Positions 35,200-47,884 of a DNA stretch of 64,000 nt are shown here, in pieces. Below the pieces are notes generated by a model. The model was not told the origin of the DNA, did no database searches, and saw only the letters and a program-made list of their open reading frames with translations. Position 1 is the first letter of the stretch. Each line of letters opens with the position of its first letter. The position numbers were made by a program, and so were the translations under genes. Origin of the DNA: Dryomyza anilis (Eukaryota; Arthropoda; Insecta; Diptera; Dryomyzidae); assembly GCA_951804985.1 (NCBI GenBank), contig OX638131.1:107218464-107282463 (forward strand). The letters run 5' to 3'.

Positions 35200-37015
35200 G
35201 TAAATTAAAATAAAAAGTTTTTATTGAAAATTACTGATCTGCCACAATCTTGCATTTAAATTTATTTGCTTTTAGCATTTTATTTTAAAATTTCAATCAA
35301 GCATTTAATTGAATGCCATTAACATTATTACTAACTGTTTAAAATACCAAATCGCTGCGCTTCCATTAAACAGTCTTTAAATACATTAACTGAGTAGTTA
35401 ATTATAAAAATTCCGCAAGCGGTTACCAATCCAGAAATGCTAAATAAATTCCATTTAGTTTTATATAAAAATAGAAATGACAGCTCTCAAGTCTGGTAGC
35501 GCGTATTATGTACACACTTTAGAAATAAATAATATAAAAAAAACAACAGCAAAAATTCCGCAAAGAAATTAAAAGAAAAAGTAGAGGTTGTAATAGTCGT
35601 AGAAACCGCTGTCATTCATTAGAAAATTGTGACAGCGTTTGCTGCATAAAGTAAAAATTGCAAAAAACAGCAAAAGTGTAAAAATACAAAGCAAAGAAAG
35701 CAGAAATCAGAAAAGCTTTTGACACAAAATTAAAAAAAAAATCTGTAAATCTATAAAGAAAAACTTAGGCTAGAATCAAAGGAATTTACAGTGTTAAAGA
35801 ATAAATAGAAAAATAAAGAAAATAGAGTTGATGACTACATGTTGATGTTGCTGAGGAGTGCTTTAGTTTTGCGGTAGAAAAAACATATGGAAAAGGCGTA
35901 CAAGTCAAGGCAGCAAAAAAGAACAGATAAAAAAACCAAATACACTGGAAAATAGTAATATTTAGAAAGTATTTTAAGAAGATTAAAAATGATTGTTCTG
36001 ATATTAAAATTAAAAAACAAAAACTAGGGGTTAAATGTTTGCGATAAATTTTTATTTCTAATTTTATAATAGTTTTAGAATAATAGTTATGCTTTATTAT
36101 AAAAAAATAAAAATAATATATATTGTTTTTTAATTTTTTTTTTTAACAAATTTGCTATTTTTCCTTTTCACATGTATCTCACAGTCTCTACACCGCATGG
36201 CAACATATTTTGCTTTGTATAGCGTTATGTCGACAATCTGGCCAAGAGAAGAAGACACGTTAAGAGTCAGTAGCAAAAAAAAAAATGTTAACCACGGCTA
36301 CCACAATGCCGCCAACGTTGACAATTATAAAAAGACTCGCTTAGTAACGACAACAACAACTAGTACTAACAAATTTACAACAACTATGGGACAAGGTACT
36401 TTAGACCATGACTAAAACCCCAAGAATATATAGAAGGGGCAGCAAGCAAAAAAGGTTAATAGACGGACATAACTACAGTCAGTCATATGGTGACACGATG
36501 ACAATTTGCAATGACAAATAACTTGTTGCTCGCTTTGTTGTCGTCGTCGTTGTTGTCGTCGCTGTTGTCATTGCTGTTGCCCATGTTATTGTTGACTGTT
36601 GTCATTTACAATACGTTGGCAATATGACCAACAAAAGCAACTGTGAGAAGGACAATAAAAGTACCAACAGCAACTGCGATGACAAGAGCAACAACACTTT
36701 TTAGAATTGCATAACTTAGAGCAAAAGTGTTGCGGAAAGTCATGGCAGCAACACTTTTGCAGTTATAAACGTTGACTTGAATGTTGACACTTGTTAGAAA
36801 TGTTGATGTGCACAGTGTGAGGGTAATAGAAAGAGGAACTTTTTAGTTTTGTATCTTATAAGTCATAGTTTTATAAAAAATATTTTGTGACTTATATTAA
36901 ATGCATCAAAATGATCTCTTTAATAACTTTTTGATACTATTCATAAAAAATATTTGGGAAAGAAAATTTTCAAAGATTTTTCGAAAGCTAAATATAGCCT
37001 GTTCAAAAGTTTTAT
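35200..37015. other. intronic sequence with a trinucleotide-rich island
   Basis: No supported gene. The interval 36290-36800 is GC-richer, with CAACAACAACTAG and TCGTCGTCGTTGTTGTCGTC runs and repeated GCAACA/TGTTGAC motifs. The frame 36152-36415 crosses such repeats and has no domain. Confidence 0.35.
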
Positions 37016-37024
37016 AAAAAAAAT

Positions 37025-37565
37025 TAAAAGCTCTATAAAGCTTTTTTAAGCTCATAACCTCTGTGATATAAAGCTCTTAAGGCTTTCTGAAAAGCTCTGA
37101 AAGGCTTTTTGAAAAGCTTTTTAAGCTTTTTGAAAAGCTCTTTAAAGCTTTTTGAAAAGCTCTTTAAAGCTTTTTGGAAAGCTCTTTAAAGCTTTTTGAA
37201 AAGCTTTTTAAAGCTTTTTGAAAAGCTCTTTAAAGCTTTTTGAAAAGCTTTTTGAAAAGCTTTTTAAAGCTTTTTGAAAAGCTCTTTAAAGCTTTTTGAA
37301 AAGCTCTTTAAAATGCTATGTAATTTTTTAAAAGACACTATTGAGCTTTTTCAAAAAAAAAGCTCTATAAAGCTTTTTCGTAAAGCTCTATAAAGATTTT
37401 TCTCAAATCTCTATAAAGCTTTTTCCTTTAGCTCTATAAAGCTTTTTCATAAAGCTCTACAAATCTTTTTCTTAAAGTTTTATAAAACTCTTTAAGCTCT
37501 AAAAATCTCTGTAAAGCTTTCTGAAAAGCTTTATATGTAAATTCAACATAAAGCTTTTTTCTCTA
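37025..37565. repeat. AAGCTTT minisatellite, inverted relative to 10.4-11.3 kb
   Basis: Units AAAGCTTTTTGAAAAGCTCT (about 20-22 bp) repeat roughly 20 times, cleanest at 37100-37310. The shared core TTTCAAAAAGCTTT is in the opposite orientation to the 10.4 kb array. Confidence 0.85.
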
Positions 37566-37569
37566 AAAA

Positions 37570-38515
37570 AATAATATTTGGAATATTTATTTAGAATTTC
37601 TCTGAATTATTAATTGTTCAAAATTATTGAAAATTTTTTTTTTAAATCTTTAAAAACCACTATATAAAAAACAAAAAACTATATAAAAAAATTAATTCTT
37701 CATGTTTGCTTTTTGTCAACTTTTTCTTCATAATTTTCTATTATTATACAATAAAAATTATATTTAATAATATTTCACAATAACTTTAATTAGAAGAAAA
37801 CTAAATGCATCAATTGTAAAGCAATTAAATTCAAATTATTTATTGTAATACTTAGCAAAAAGTGAAAACCGAATTAAATACATAACTAAAACTGAAAGCG
37901 CAGATTAATTAAAAGCGCATTCAACTTAAATGTAGATTAAAATAATTATGCCAAATAATGTCAGCATTTGACTGCACTATAATTTATTGTGTAATTTATT
38001 GTGCAATTTATTGCAATTAAATGCAATAAAAACATTATTTATCAAATAAATGCGCAACTCAAATCGTACTAAATCATGTTAGCTTAAAATAAACATAAAA
38101 TAGAAACTATTTAATTGGTTAGCAAATAAAATTAATTTATACAAATATAAAACTGAACTTGTTAATTAAAATGTACTAGCAGCAGTGCCTTAAAATATAT
38201 GTTGTGCTAATTTGTGAGCGCCCTGCCCCATCGAAATGTTGAAGCGTTTATTGTTGCATTTAAAATGAACATAAAATTGATAGTATTTTCAAAATGAATT
38301 TTAACGTAGAAATCAAATGAAAGCTTGTAATGGTTGAAGAAAAGAAAAAAATATTTTATATAATGGATTTTCAAACAAAAACAGGAATACGAAGGTTAAA
38401 ACTGAGAAATATGAACTATTAAAAAAACATAGTTGACTGATTTTTAAATTATTTTATATCTGAAAAGTTTCGATATATAATAAACATTTTGTATATGTTA
38501 AGTTAAAAGTTTATT
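37570..38515. other. AT-rich intronic sequence
   Basis: No supported gene or notable motif; A/T runs predominate. Confidence 0.4.
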
Positions 38516-38519
38516 TATA

Positions 38520-38862
38520 AAGGGTTTTTCAAAAAGAGCGCTACAAAAGTTTTTTTCAAGGGTTTTCCAACAGGGACGCTACAAAAGTAGAGCGACAGGG
38601 ACAGTAAACGAAGCCATATTTCTTGCTGCTCTTTTGACATTTCTCTTCAGTAAGATTTGCCATTTCATGATGGAAAGATATACGAGCTAACAACGAGTCG
38701 ATATTATTAAAATTTACTACCCAAATTCGAATTCGTATATCTTTTCATCATAAAATGGCAAACCTTACTGAAGAGAAATGTCAAAAGAGCGGCAAGAAAT
38801 ATGGCGTCGTTTGCTGTCCCTGTCGCTCTACTTTTGTAGCGTCCCTTTTACAAAAACCTTTA
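38520..38862. mobile_element. ~340-bp foldback (hairpin) element
   Basis: The left arm (about 38520-38683, AAAGGGTTTTTC to AAGATATACGA) is the near-exact inverse of the right arm (about 38733-38862, TCGTATATCTTTTCATCA to AAAAACCTTTA). A ~50-bp loop separates them. The left arm has an extra internal segment, also present in the 8.4 kb copy. The 90-codon frame at 38755 starts in the right arm (MANLTEEKCQKSGKKYG) and runs into flanking AT-rich DNA; no protein family is recognised. Confidence 0.85.
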
Positions 38863-38869
38863 ATAAGAA

Positions 38870-41080
38870 AATTCGTTTATTTTTTTAGGAAAATAATGAA
38901 ATTGAAATTATTCTTAATATTAGCAAACTGTTTTCAATTTAGCATCATAAATTTATTTATTTTTTTAATTTTAATATTTATAATTGAATTTAATTCTTAT
39001 GGAACTCTTTGTTGTTATTTAAAATGACTTTTTGCTCAAAACTAATGCCTTATTTCGTATGTTGTATAATTTATAATTTTGTACAATTTTTATATTCTTG
39101 ATTTTTAGTACCAAAACGAACCGTTGCTTGACCATTAATAAAGCATTAGTTACGCTTGACGTCTGAGCTTAATTAATCATTGGCTAATTTAATTTGTCAA
39201 GCTTTAAAATTGCGCTAGAGCTGGCCTTCGTGAGCTCAGTTTTTAATTTGACACTTTGGGGGCTTCAAGCATAGTATGCCCAAAGGCTTTTATTAATTAT
39301 GTGGCGGCTTTTTTATTTTTTTATTTTGCCTGTAAAACTATGCTGAGCATAGTATCTTTGTAATGTAGATAAAAAAAACTTAAAATAAAAAATAAAATAA
39401 AAAAATAAAAAATTTAAATTAAAATTAATAAAACAACAAAGAATTCAAATAACTAAATAAAAAATAAATAATTAAATTCCAAAAAAATAAAATAAAAGAA
39501 AACAAATCCAAAATAATAAAAATAAAAAAAAACTAAATTAAAAAATAAATAAAAATACTAAAAAATAATATACACAATCATTATGTAGAATTTAAACATG
39601 TTGACTTTTTTTTAAATTTATTTGGAAACAAACTTGTTGTTCTGTTTTCCTTTCTTTGTATTATTTTCTTTTGTCTTCAACTTTGTACAACTGTTGCCCG
39701 TTTGTTACAGCTGTTGAAAGCTCTAAGCAAACATGTGCTTAATTAAGCGCTCATCCAACAACACGAATAAATTTGGACAACCGGCCAGATAGACATCATA
39801 ATATTCAACATCTATAGAGGGTTATGAGTCGCATTAGTTCCATGCTAACAACTCACAAATCGGCTACTGTACAAGGTTATTCTTGTTATTTTTTTATGAA
39901 ACTCTTTAAGGTTTATCTTGTCTCTTGTACGTTTTCCTGAAATTATATTTTTTATATGTAACAGAAAAATGTTATTCTAAAAAAAAAGTTTTTTTTCCAT
40001 TTTGTCACTTTATATAATTTTGTGTACTTTTGTATTTCTATAAAATGCTATGCCTTGTAATTCAAGAGAGTTTATCATACATTTCTTTTGTTTTTCTACA
40101 AAATAATTTGTAGTATTTTCAAAAATGTTTATAACTTTAAGTTTTATATTTATTTTTTATTATATTCGGTGCTGCGCAACTTTCTAGATCTCCACAGCTC
40201 TAAAGTTAATCTATCTGTTCAAATATGTCTATACACAGACAGACAAACACATCATTAGTGACCCTTTAGTACGACGATAATTACAAATTTGTTGCTGCTG
40301 CCGTCTGCTTTTATCTTAACGTGTTTAACTAGCATGTTTTGGATTTATTTTCATTTTGTCTTAATTCTCATTATGCCTTTTTATTTTCCTTTTGTCTATA
40401 TTTTCTTTTTGTTTTTATTTTCGTTTTGCTTCTATGAGTTTTTCTTTAGTTTTTTGATTTCATGTTAAAAAATCTCTTTGGTTTTCTTATTTTTTTTTAT
40501 TTGTTGTAATAATTTTTAAAAAGAAATTCTTTACATAAATAATGCTTTTTTCACATTTCCATTTTTCATCTGTTTTTGTTTATCTTATAAATGTTGTGGG
40601 AAAAGTAATTAAGCTCAAAATCCGCTTTAAAGCTATATCGTGTTTTTCATTGTAAAGCTGCCAAAGCTGCTGCGCTTCCGCGTGCTCTCTACTTGTTGTG
40701 CAGCTTTTTTGTGCGTCTTAAATAATAAATCTAACTTAATTTTTAATGTTTTAATTATGTGCGCAGCGTGAAAGTTTATTTTGATTTTTTGGATATAGTT
40801 TAAACGCCAGCGCTTTATTCATATTTTTCATTTTTATTTAAATTTTGGTATATATTTTTTTTTTTGTTGTTGCCAAATATATCTTTTCCTAACTAAAGTT
40901 TAACTTATTGTCTGCAGATGCAAAAACAGTTCCGTTGCGCTAGCGCTATTAAAAGTTTATGAGTAATAAAAATAATTGCTTGAGTTGTGCAGTTAAATTA
41001 TTTCAGCTGAAAGTGAAAATGGTACAGATTTTTTTTTTGCTTACCGATTTTCACTTCATAAGGCTTTTAATGCATTGAAA
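38870..41080. other. AT-rich intronic sequence
   Basis: No supported gene. 39360-39570 is a nearly pure A/T AAAATAAAATAA low-complexity run. Slightly complex patches lie at 39690-39860 and 40640-40760. Confidence 0.4.
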
Positions 41081-41084
41081 AAAG

Positions 41085-41735
41085 GATGTAAAAGTTAAGC
41101 TTTCAAAGCTTTTCAGAAAAAGCTTTAAAAACTTTTTTGAAAAAGCTTTAAAAGCTTTTTGAAAAAGCTTTTCTGAAAAAGTTTTAAAAGCTTTTTCGTG
41201 TAAAAACTTTTTCTGTAAAAGCTTTTCTCTAAAGCTTTATAAGAATTATGTGTAAAAGCTTTGAAAGTTTTTTTCAGTAAAAATACCTTTGTAACTTTTA
41301 ATGCTTTTTATCTAAAAAAATGTACGTTAAAGCTGACCAAACACTTTTTAAGAAAATCGTAGGTAAAGAAACTGATATGAAAAGCTTTTCTATATATATA
41401 AAAACTATGAGAGCTATTTATATTAAAAGCTTTAATGTATGGCATAAACAGATTTCAAATATTATTAAGAACATTTTTTCAAAATTTAAAAACCTGTTAA
41501 AGCTTTTCATATACAAAATGTAAAGACCTTTTTTATATAAAATGTTTTTAAGTTTTTAGAAGCCTTTACATATGAAAAGCTTTTAACCTAAAAAAAGTTT
41601 TAAAGCTTTTAACATAGTAAGCTTTTAACTTAGAAGCTTTTAACTTAGTAAGCTTTTACCAAAAAAGCTTACTAAGTTTACAGCTTTTTACAGAAAAAAA
41701 AGCTGTTAAAGCGATACACTATCAAAGCTTTAATA
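41085..41735. repeat. third AAGCTTT-type array
   Basis: Degenerate AAAAGCTTTTTGAAAAAGC units, partly palindromic, appear at 41090-41230 and 41570-41730. They are split by a less repetitive middle that the 67-codon frame 41320-41523 crosses. Confidence 0.7.
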
Positions 41736-41739
41736 TGTT

Positions 41740-43580
41740 ATAATTCTTATAATAAATTTGACCATGACCAAAGCGTAGTGACCTAATATATTATTGTCTG
41801 AAAATTTATTGAATTCGTGCATCTTATTAAAAGCCAGCCTCTTCTCTTATATGGTCTAAGTACGTAGGCAGCCTGTCAATATTCAGCACAATCGAAGACG
41901 GCGCGTGCCTCTTGTGGTTTTTTTACCATTTCATATTTAAATACGCATCCGTTAATATTTCATAGAGGCGCTTTAAAATATCGTGGGTGTTTTTATTTCC
42001 GTATTAAATACGAGTCTACGACTTTATATCGTTTTTTTTTTGTGGCTTCTTGCGACGCAGGTGGGTGCATTTTGTAACTATACACATAAATAAAAGAAAA
42101 CCATTTGAAACGCATGTCAAAAGCTAACATTTTGTTTTCAATTTGAAGTTCTATTAGTAAAACCATAAAGTTTAGAGTATATTTGAATTTCTTCTTTAAT
42201 AAATATAACAGGTTAACCAACATTTCGTATTTTTGCGGAGGTTTTAAATTTTTCATTTTATGAAAAGATCTTTAGAGTGGTCTGTATGTCAGCTTCAATA
42301 AGCTTAGTTGGAACTTTGAAAACTTTAAACTCAAACGCAAATTTAATTAATTTACATGAAGCTTTTAAGACAACTTTGATGCGCTTTACACGGGGGAGAT
42401 GTGTTGTGCTCAAATTGTGTGAATTTTATATGGCTTTTGGGAAATTATGTAATAAACATAAATGTTATTTTTGATAAAATGAAAATTATTAGTTTATTAT
42501 CCTTTATAATAGAAAAATGTAATAAATCTGCAAATTGTGCTATTAAAAATTAAAGCAATTAGTTCAAATTAAAGAAAAAAAAATGCATTTTTACCAGCAC
42601 GAAATCTCTGTTGTACAATGCTGTCTGTTTTGAGTCACACAAAAAGGACAGCAGGATATTCGCACAAATATTACATGCGCTCAATTAAACAGCCACTTCC
42701 TGCAACTACCCAAAAAAAAAGATAATGAAAAACCACTGCAATGCAGTGATTCGATATTTTTTTGTATTCAGTTTTTTGTTTTAGCTGTCAAGTTGTCACT
42801 CTTCGGAGAGCCTTTCGCATGTTAATTTGTCAAAATCACAGACGAAAAAAAAAGAAAAACATAACTACAAAAAACAGCAGTATTTAATGTTTTTTGCGTT
42901 GTTTTAATTTTGTTCAATAGCACTTTTTTTGCTGTACACTTTAAAAGCTCATTAAATGCAACATTGCTTCTGCTTTCAACTGAAGTGGTAACGTTGATGA
43001 CGAGACGATGTTGGGCAACACGACAAAAGTGCAAAAATTCACAGAGTTTTTCTTTTTACATGGCAAATATGCAAAAACCTATAGTTGCAATGCATCCTTT
43101 TGTGGTACCAAGTTCCAAGTAAAAATATGCAGCAAAAAAAAATTATAAAAAATTAAAAATAAATGAACTACGCAAAAAGTGTAGTACGTAAAAATGACCG
43201 TACAAAAAATGATAGCAAATTAAAGTATGTAAAACAAAACTGCAAAGCAGGTTATGCAGTTGTATAAAATGTACTCCGAAAAAAAAACCGCACACCTGAG
43301 TAACATATCGATTACCGTCCAGTTGATTTTAAGGAAGCAGTAATTCCCAGGTTTTACGCACAAACAGACAAATTGGCAAAATTATGTGAACGAAACATCT
43401 ACGAGATCTTTTTTTTTTTTTTGATTTATTTTTATTGTTTCAAACAAGTTTAAGAAAGTAACGCATTTTTAGTTAAGGTTATAGTAGTTTTTAATTTCAC
43501 GTTAACTGTAGAAAAAAGGGAACTATATTGTGATTAATATATATATAAATATAATATATACTACTATATTAGAAAATATT
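41740..43580. other. intronic sequence, moderately complex
   Basis: No supported gene. The intervals 41800-42110 and 42590-43120 are somewhat GC-richer. The two opposing frames at 42822-43122 overlap one another and neither is recognisable. Confidence 0.35.
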
Positions 43581-43584
43581 TAAG

Positions 43585-43825
43585 GGTCATGATCAGGAAA
43601 TGATCATTGAATATTCACTGCATTTGCAAGACCCACATGTTAAGGTCATGATTTGATCAAGTATTATCTAATAGGGTAAATTTATTTAAGAAATCCCTTG
43701 TATCCCCTATTTGGATAGACATGATCAGGATCTTATAATGTTGGTCTTTCGATTATTTATGACAATGAAAAAATATAATGATCATTTCCCGATCATCGTC
43801 CTATAGTAATTTTTAGTAGTGACAT
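43585..43825. mobile_element. TGATCA-rich MITE-like relic
   Basis: The stretch holds repeated CATGATCA/TGATCATT motifs, TAATAGGGTAAAT and CCCGATCAT, like the 15.1 and 45.1 kb elements and the 54.7 kb segment. Termini are not clear; it ends near CCTATAGTAATTTTTAGTAG. It is probably a diverged relative. Confidence 0.45.
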
Positions 43826-43899
43826 ACGAATTGCATACTTAACAAAATGACCTCCCATACATCAATTCTATATATTTCGCCGGTAACAGTTTTCAGAAA

Positions 43900-44450
43900 A
43901 TTGCTATCTTGAACCAATAAAGAGTTATAGGAGAGTTATACGAAGCAATTTGAAAATTTTTAAATCTTGCCATACCTAAAGGGCGAATCTTTTCGTTTTT
44001 TTGCTATAACTCTTTATTGGTGCAAGATAAAATAGTGATGTAAAGGCATTTATTCTTTTTTTTCAAAGTACCTATCGATTGGTATTATTATTTAAAAATA
44101 ATTTACCAAACATTTTTCTTGCAAATGATAAAAATTCAAAAAAATATTTTAAAATAATAATGATGGTCGATAGGTGCTTTAAAACAAACAATTAATGCCT
44201 TTACAACCACTATTTTATGTTATACCAATCAAGAGTTATGGCAAAAAAACGCAACTATTCGCCCTTTTGGCATGACAACATTTTCAATTTTTCGAATTAG
44301 TCCTTTTGGTTTAATCTTTTGTGGCTAGAAATATAAAACAAAACCACACACGAATTTGGCACACTATACTTGAGGAAAAACTTCATTCAAAAATGTACAA
44401 AAAAACGCATATATCAAAAATAATACATTCGCCCCTTTGGCATGATAGTG
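43900..44450. mobile_element. foldback/MITE-like element, copy of the 27.5-28.5 kb family
   Basis: Hairpin arms at about 43975-44095 and 44155-44275 share GGGCGAATCTTTTCGTTTTT, ATAAAATAGTGATGTAAAGG and the AGGTGCTTT block with the 28 kb copies. The tail with TTTTGTGGCTAGAAATAT follows. The right end ACATTCGCCCCTTTGGCATG, then ATAGTG, is intact and followed by ACGATATCA. The left end is rearranged, with an extra GAACCAATAAAGAGTTATAG fragment. Confidence 0.7.
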
Positions 44451-44454
44451 ACGA

Positions 44455-44815
44455 TATCATTTTCCAGAAAAGTGTATACGCAGTTTTTCTCCTAATGATC
44501 TCGACTAATTATAATATATCCATAAATGCTATGAATTCGATATTTTTTTAAATATATCTCAAAATCTATTATAATTTTTTTGACTAATTTTCAATAATTT
44601 TTTTTAGTATTGCAGAACTACTGATAAATAAGAAAATGATTTATTATTATATATAGCACAGTCCAAATTAACAATAAAAACTATTAACAGTTTCCCATAT
44701 ACTCTAATTTTTAAAATATCTATCACTTTGTTGATGTATATTTTACACATAAATTACTGAAAAATAGCAGTTTTTAACCGAATTTTTCTCAAAAATGAAA
44801 AAAAAATCTAAATAA
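44455..44815. other. AT-rich spacer
   Basis: No gene or repeat that I can support. Confidence 0.4.
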
Positions 44816-44821
44816 AAATAG

Positions 44822-45050
44822 TTTGGTGCTACGGTCCTGAAGAACTTAGACCGAGCGCTCACGCCATTTGAGCTGTGCGTGTTATATTTGTACTCAAAGT
44901 ACTGAGGCCTACAGATTAATGCCGAGCCTGAACGGCGGAGTGAGAGCTTTTTTATATGCACTGTTTTACTCTCGTAGCTATGCCATTGACTATCGAGAGG
45001 TAGCGTCGTATAGAAAAAGGTTTTCTATGAAAATATGTGGTTCGCCCTAG
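44822..45050 (-). mobile_element. 5'-truncated SINE copy
   Basis: On the minus strand it matches the body of the SINE at 51.71-52.21 kb: CTACCTCTCG, TACGAGAGTA, AGCTCTCAC, TTGAGTACAAATATAACACG, GCACAGCTC, ending near CCAAACTATTTTTAT. The tRNA-like head is missing. The two short frames crossing it are artefacts. Confidence 0.75.
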
Positions 45051-45140
45051 TCCAGATTTGAGTATGGAACCTATCGACAATGCACTAAACTCTGATATAC
45101 CGATGTTACCATATAACAACACTTTACGTATGAAATAATT

Positions 45141-45540
45141 CCTTAGTATGGTCATGAAGTGATCATGTCTTTATTTGAGATGGTCGGGGTATGACGAGGC
45201 CCATAATGTCCTTGTAACGCAGTGTCCTGATCATGTACTGACCACAGGCCATGATCATTTACTGATCGGGCAATTCCCCATTTTATTATTTACCCTACAA
45301 TTGCCTTGTCAAAGCCCAAGCATAATAGGGTTTCGCTCATTAAATTTCGATCATTGTCTGATGCTAATTTCGTTATGAGGAAGCTATGATCGGCAACATT
45401 GACTTCTTAAATAATGTAAACCCTGGTATGGTAAGCATGATAAGGACATTCAAAGACAATGATCATAATTTCTCTAATAGGGCTTACCCAACGAAAACCC
45501 GATCATATTCCGATGGCGCATCGGGCAATTTCTACTAGGG
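45141..45540. mobile_element. second copy (inverted) of the 15.08 kb MITE-like element
   Basis: It reads CCTTAGTA at the left and ends GGGCAATTTCTACTAGGG. The interior shares GGTATGACGAGG, CCTGATCATGTACTGA, TTATGCTCGGG-type and TGGCGCATCGGGCAA segments with 15076-15504 in opposite orientation, so the family is multi-copy. A few bases next to the left terminus are deleted. Confidence 0.75.
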
Positions 45541-45544
45541 TTAT

Positions 45545-47880
45545 AATTTTAAATTATATGATTAAGTATTTTTAATTAAAATGCCGAACGAAAACTTTTG
45601 TTTAAAGAATGAATGTATTTTCCAATATTTTTTTTGTGTTTCGGCTGATAGTTCAATATTAAAATTGAGATAACATTTTTAGTCTATACTTTTAACAATG
45701 AAAATTCTCTGAATTTTAACTATAAATCCCAGATTTATCGTTTTATATTAAGTCTTGTATTGAAAAACTTCTCCCGAAAATCGTGTCTGGCATCAGTAAA
45801 AGTTTTATCAACCGCAATGTCAGCTTATCTTTTGCACGGACTATTACCATTGACCCTATAAGGCTTATAGGTAAAAAAAGGAACTTATATAATAATACTA
45901 ACAATAGCAGATACTTATCAAATAAGAAAAAGAGCAATGCAATAAAAAAGGTACAAAGATCAGTCACCAAAGTACCTGACAAAAGGCGCTAAATAGCACT
46001 AAACGTACGGCTTAAGAAAAACTATAAAATTATAAAATTGTTACCTGACAGCGAAACATAAAATACTAATAAGTAGTACCAACAAATAAAGGACACAAAA
46101 AAACTATAAAATACGTGTATTAAAAAAGTACTTTCTCTGCATTGACCTTAGGTTTTTAATTAGCTCTAAATGAAAAAGTGCTATTTAAGGGTGTTTTTTT
46201 TGTATTGTTCAAATTTGTTAAAGAAAACCCACAACTTCAGCACTATTTGTATCTCGTGAAAACAATAAAATTATCTCTCAAGAAATGACGTCAAACCGGA
46301 ACGTGAGTTGCGTGCCGAAAAAATACAAAAAATAATATGACGTATAACAACCTGAGATAGTATTCTAAAGAACGAAACAGGAAATTAATAAAATAAATAC
46401 CGAAAAAAAACAATTGAAAGCAGTTCAATAGATAATAAAAAGGAAGAACACACAAAAATTCAGCACGTTTTTCCAAGCCAGTTTATGAAGAAATTCCATA
46501 GACATAGAAGAAATAGAAAATAATACTTGTTATTGATTTGTCGGCAAACAAAATGTACATGAAAAACCTGTCTGCCATTGCAAATACTAAGAACAACTTA
46601 AAAAGCTATAAAAGATGATATAAAGCATGTATTTTCGATCAATTTACTTTTTACTATCAACGGAAATTCCGAATAATTTGAAGAGACAGGTGTTATAAAT
46701 GTCAATTCGGAAATCAATATCTTTTCTTTTTTTTATACATTACGCTGCTATTTATATGCAACAGACTTTCAATTGTGCCAAATTTTTTGCTCCATCATCA
46801 TGAACATCATCATTTTTGGTTTAATATCAAAAAAAAAATATACTATACCACACAAAATTCCCACTCTTTTGATTAATTACATTTTGACAGCATGTTAAAC
46901 TGATTTGTCGCATCACAGAATTTTTCATTTTTATTGCGTCGTACTATTTTATAAAAAGATTTTCGTATTGAAAAGTAATTAATGGCAATTTAACATCAAT
47001 TTGTGGTGTATATACGATTTTATTATACAGCACAGCTGCATGAAATTGTATAAAACAGAAAGTAATTGTTATTGAATTGATGTATGGTTTGTTAAATTTT
47101 ATTATAAGAACTATGAAATTGCAGTAGAATTAAAAGCAATTGCATGATTGAGTTTACTATAGAGTATAGGGAAAAGGTCTAGGTTTTCACGTAAAGGAAA
47201 TGATTTGCAGAAAATACATACTATGGTTACAAAAACTTGTCACGAAGTAAAGAAAATAAACAATAGGTAAATTTTTATTATATAAATGAAAAATTTCCCA
47301 CAGTACTTTTAAATGTTTATACCGAATATACTTTAATAATTATGTTATTGTATAACATTTCCTTAAAATAAAATAATACAAAACATTTACACACTACGAT
47401 GACTCGTAAATCGCGCACATTTAAAAACCAAAATACGCATTTAATGAGTTTTGTTTAATTTTAAATTATTTATTTTTTTGTAATATACAAAAATTAAATT
47501 TTCGTTTACAAAAATATTAATAAAAATGTTGAATTTTCAATGATACTACGCAAAATTAAATGTAAATCAACACGTAATGTTGTGAATAACCTTCCATTGT
47601 TTGGTTGAAAAGCTATTATAAAAAACAATATAAATTATTATAAAATAACTGAAATTTCAAATGATTGAAATTCACAGAAAACTCATTAAACAATTTAATG
47701 ACAATATGCAAATGTCGTTGTAATAAATGCAATTGCATGAAATTCCAATGAAATTATTACAAAAGTTGAATTTTAATTAGAGATGAGGCAATTTCTGTTA
47801 AGATGATTTTAATAATAGCGAAATATGTAAAATAAAAAATAAATATTTTTATATTTTTCTCTAATATCACAAGGCATTGT
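45545..47880. other. AT-rich intronic sequence
   Basis: No supported gene. The overlapping opposite-strand frames near 45743-45992 and the frame 46291-46476 are low-complexity and unrecognised. Confidence 0.4.
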
Positions 47881-47884
47881 GCAG

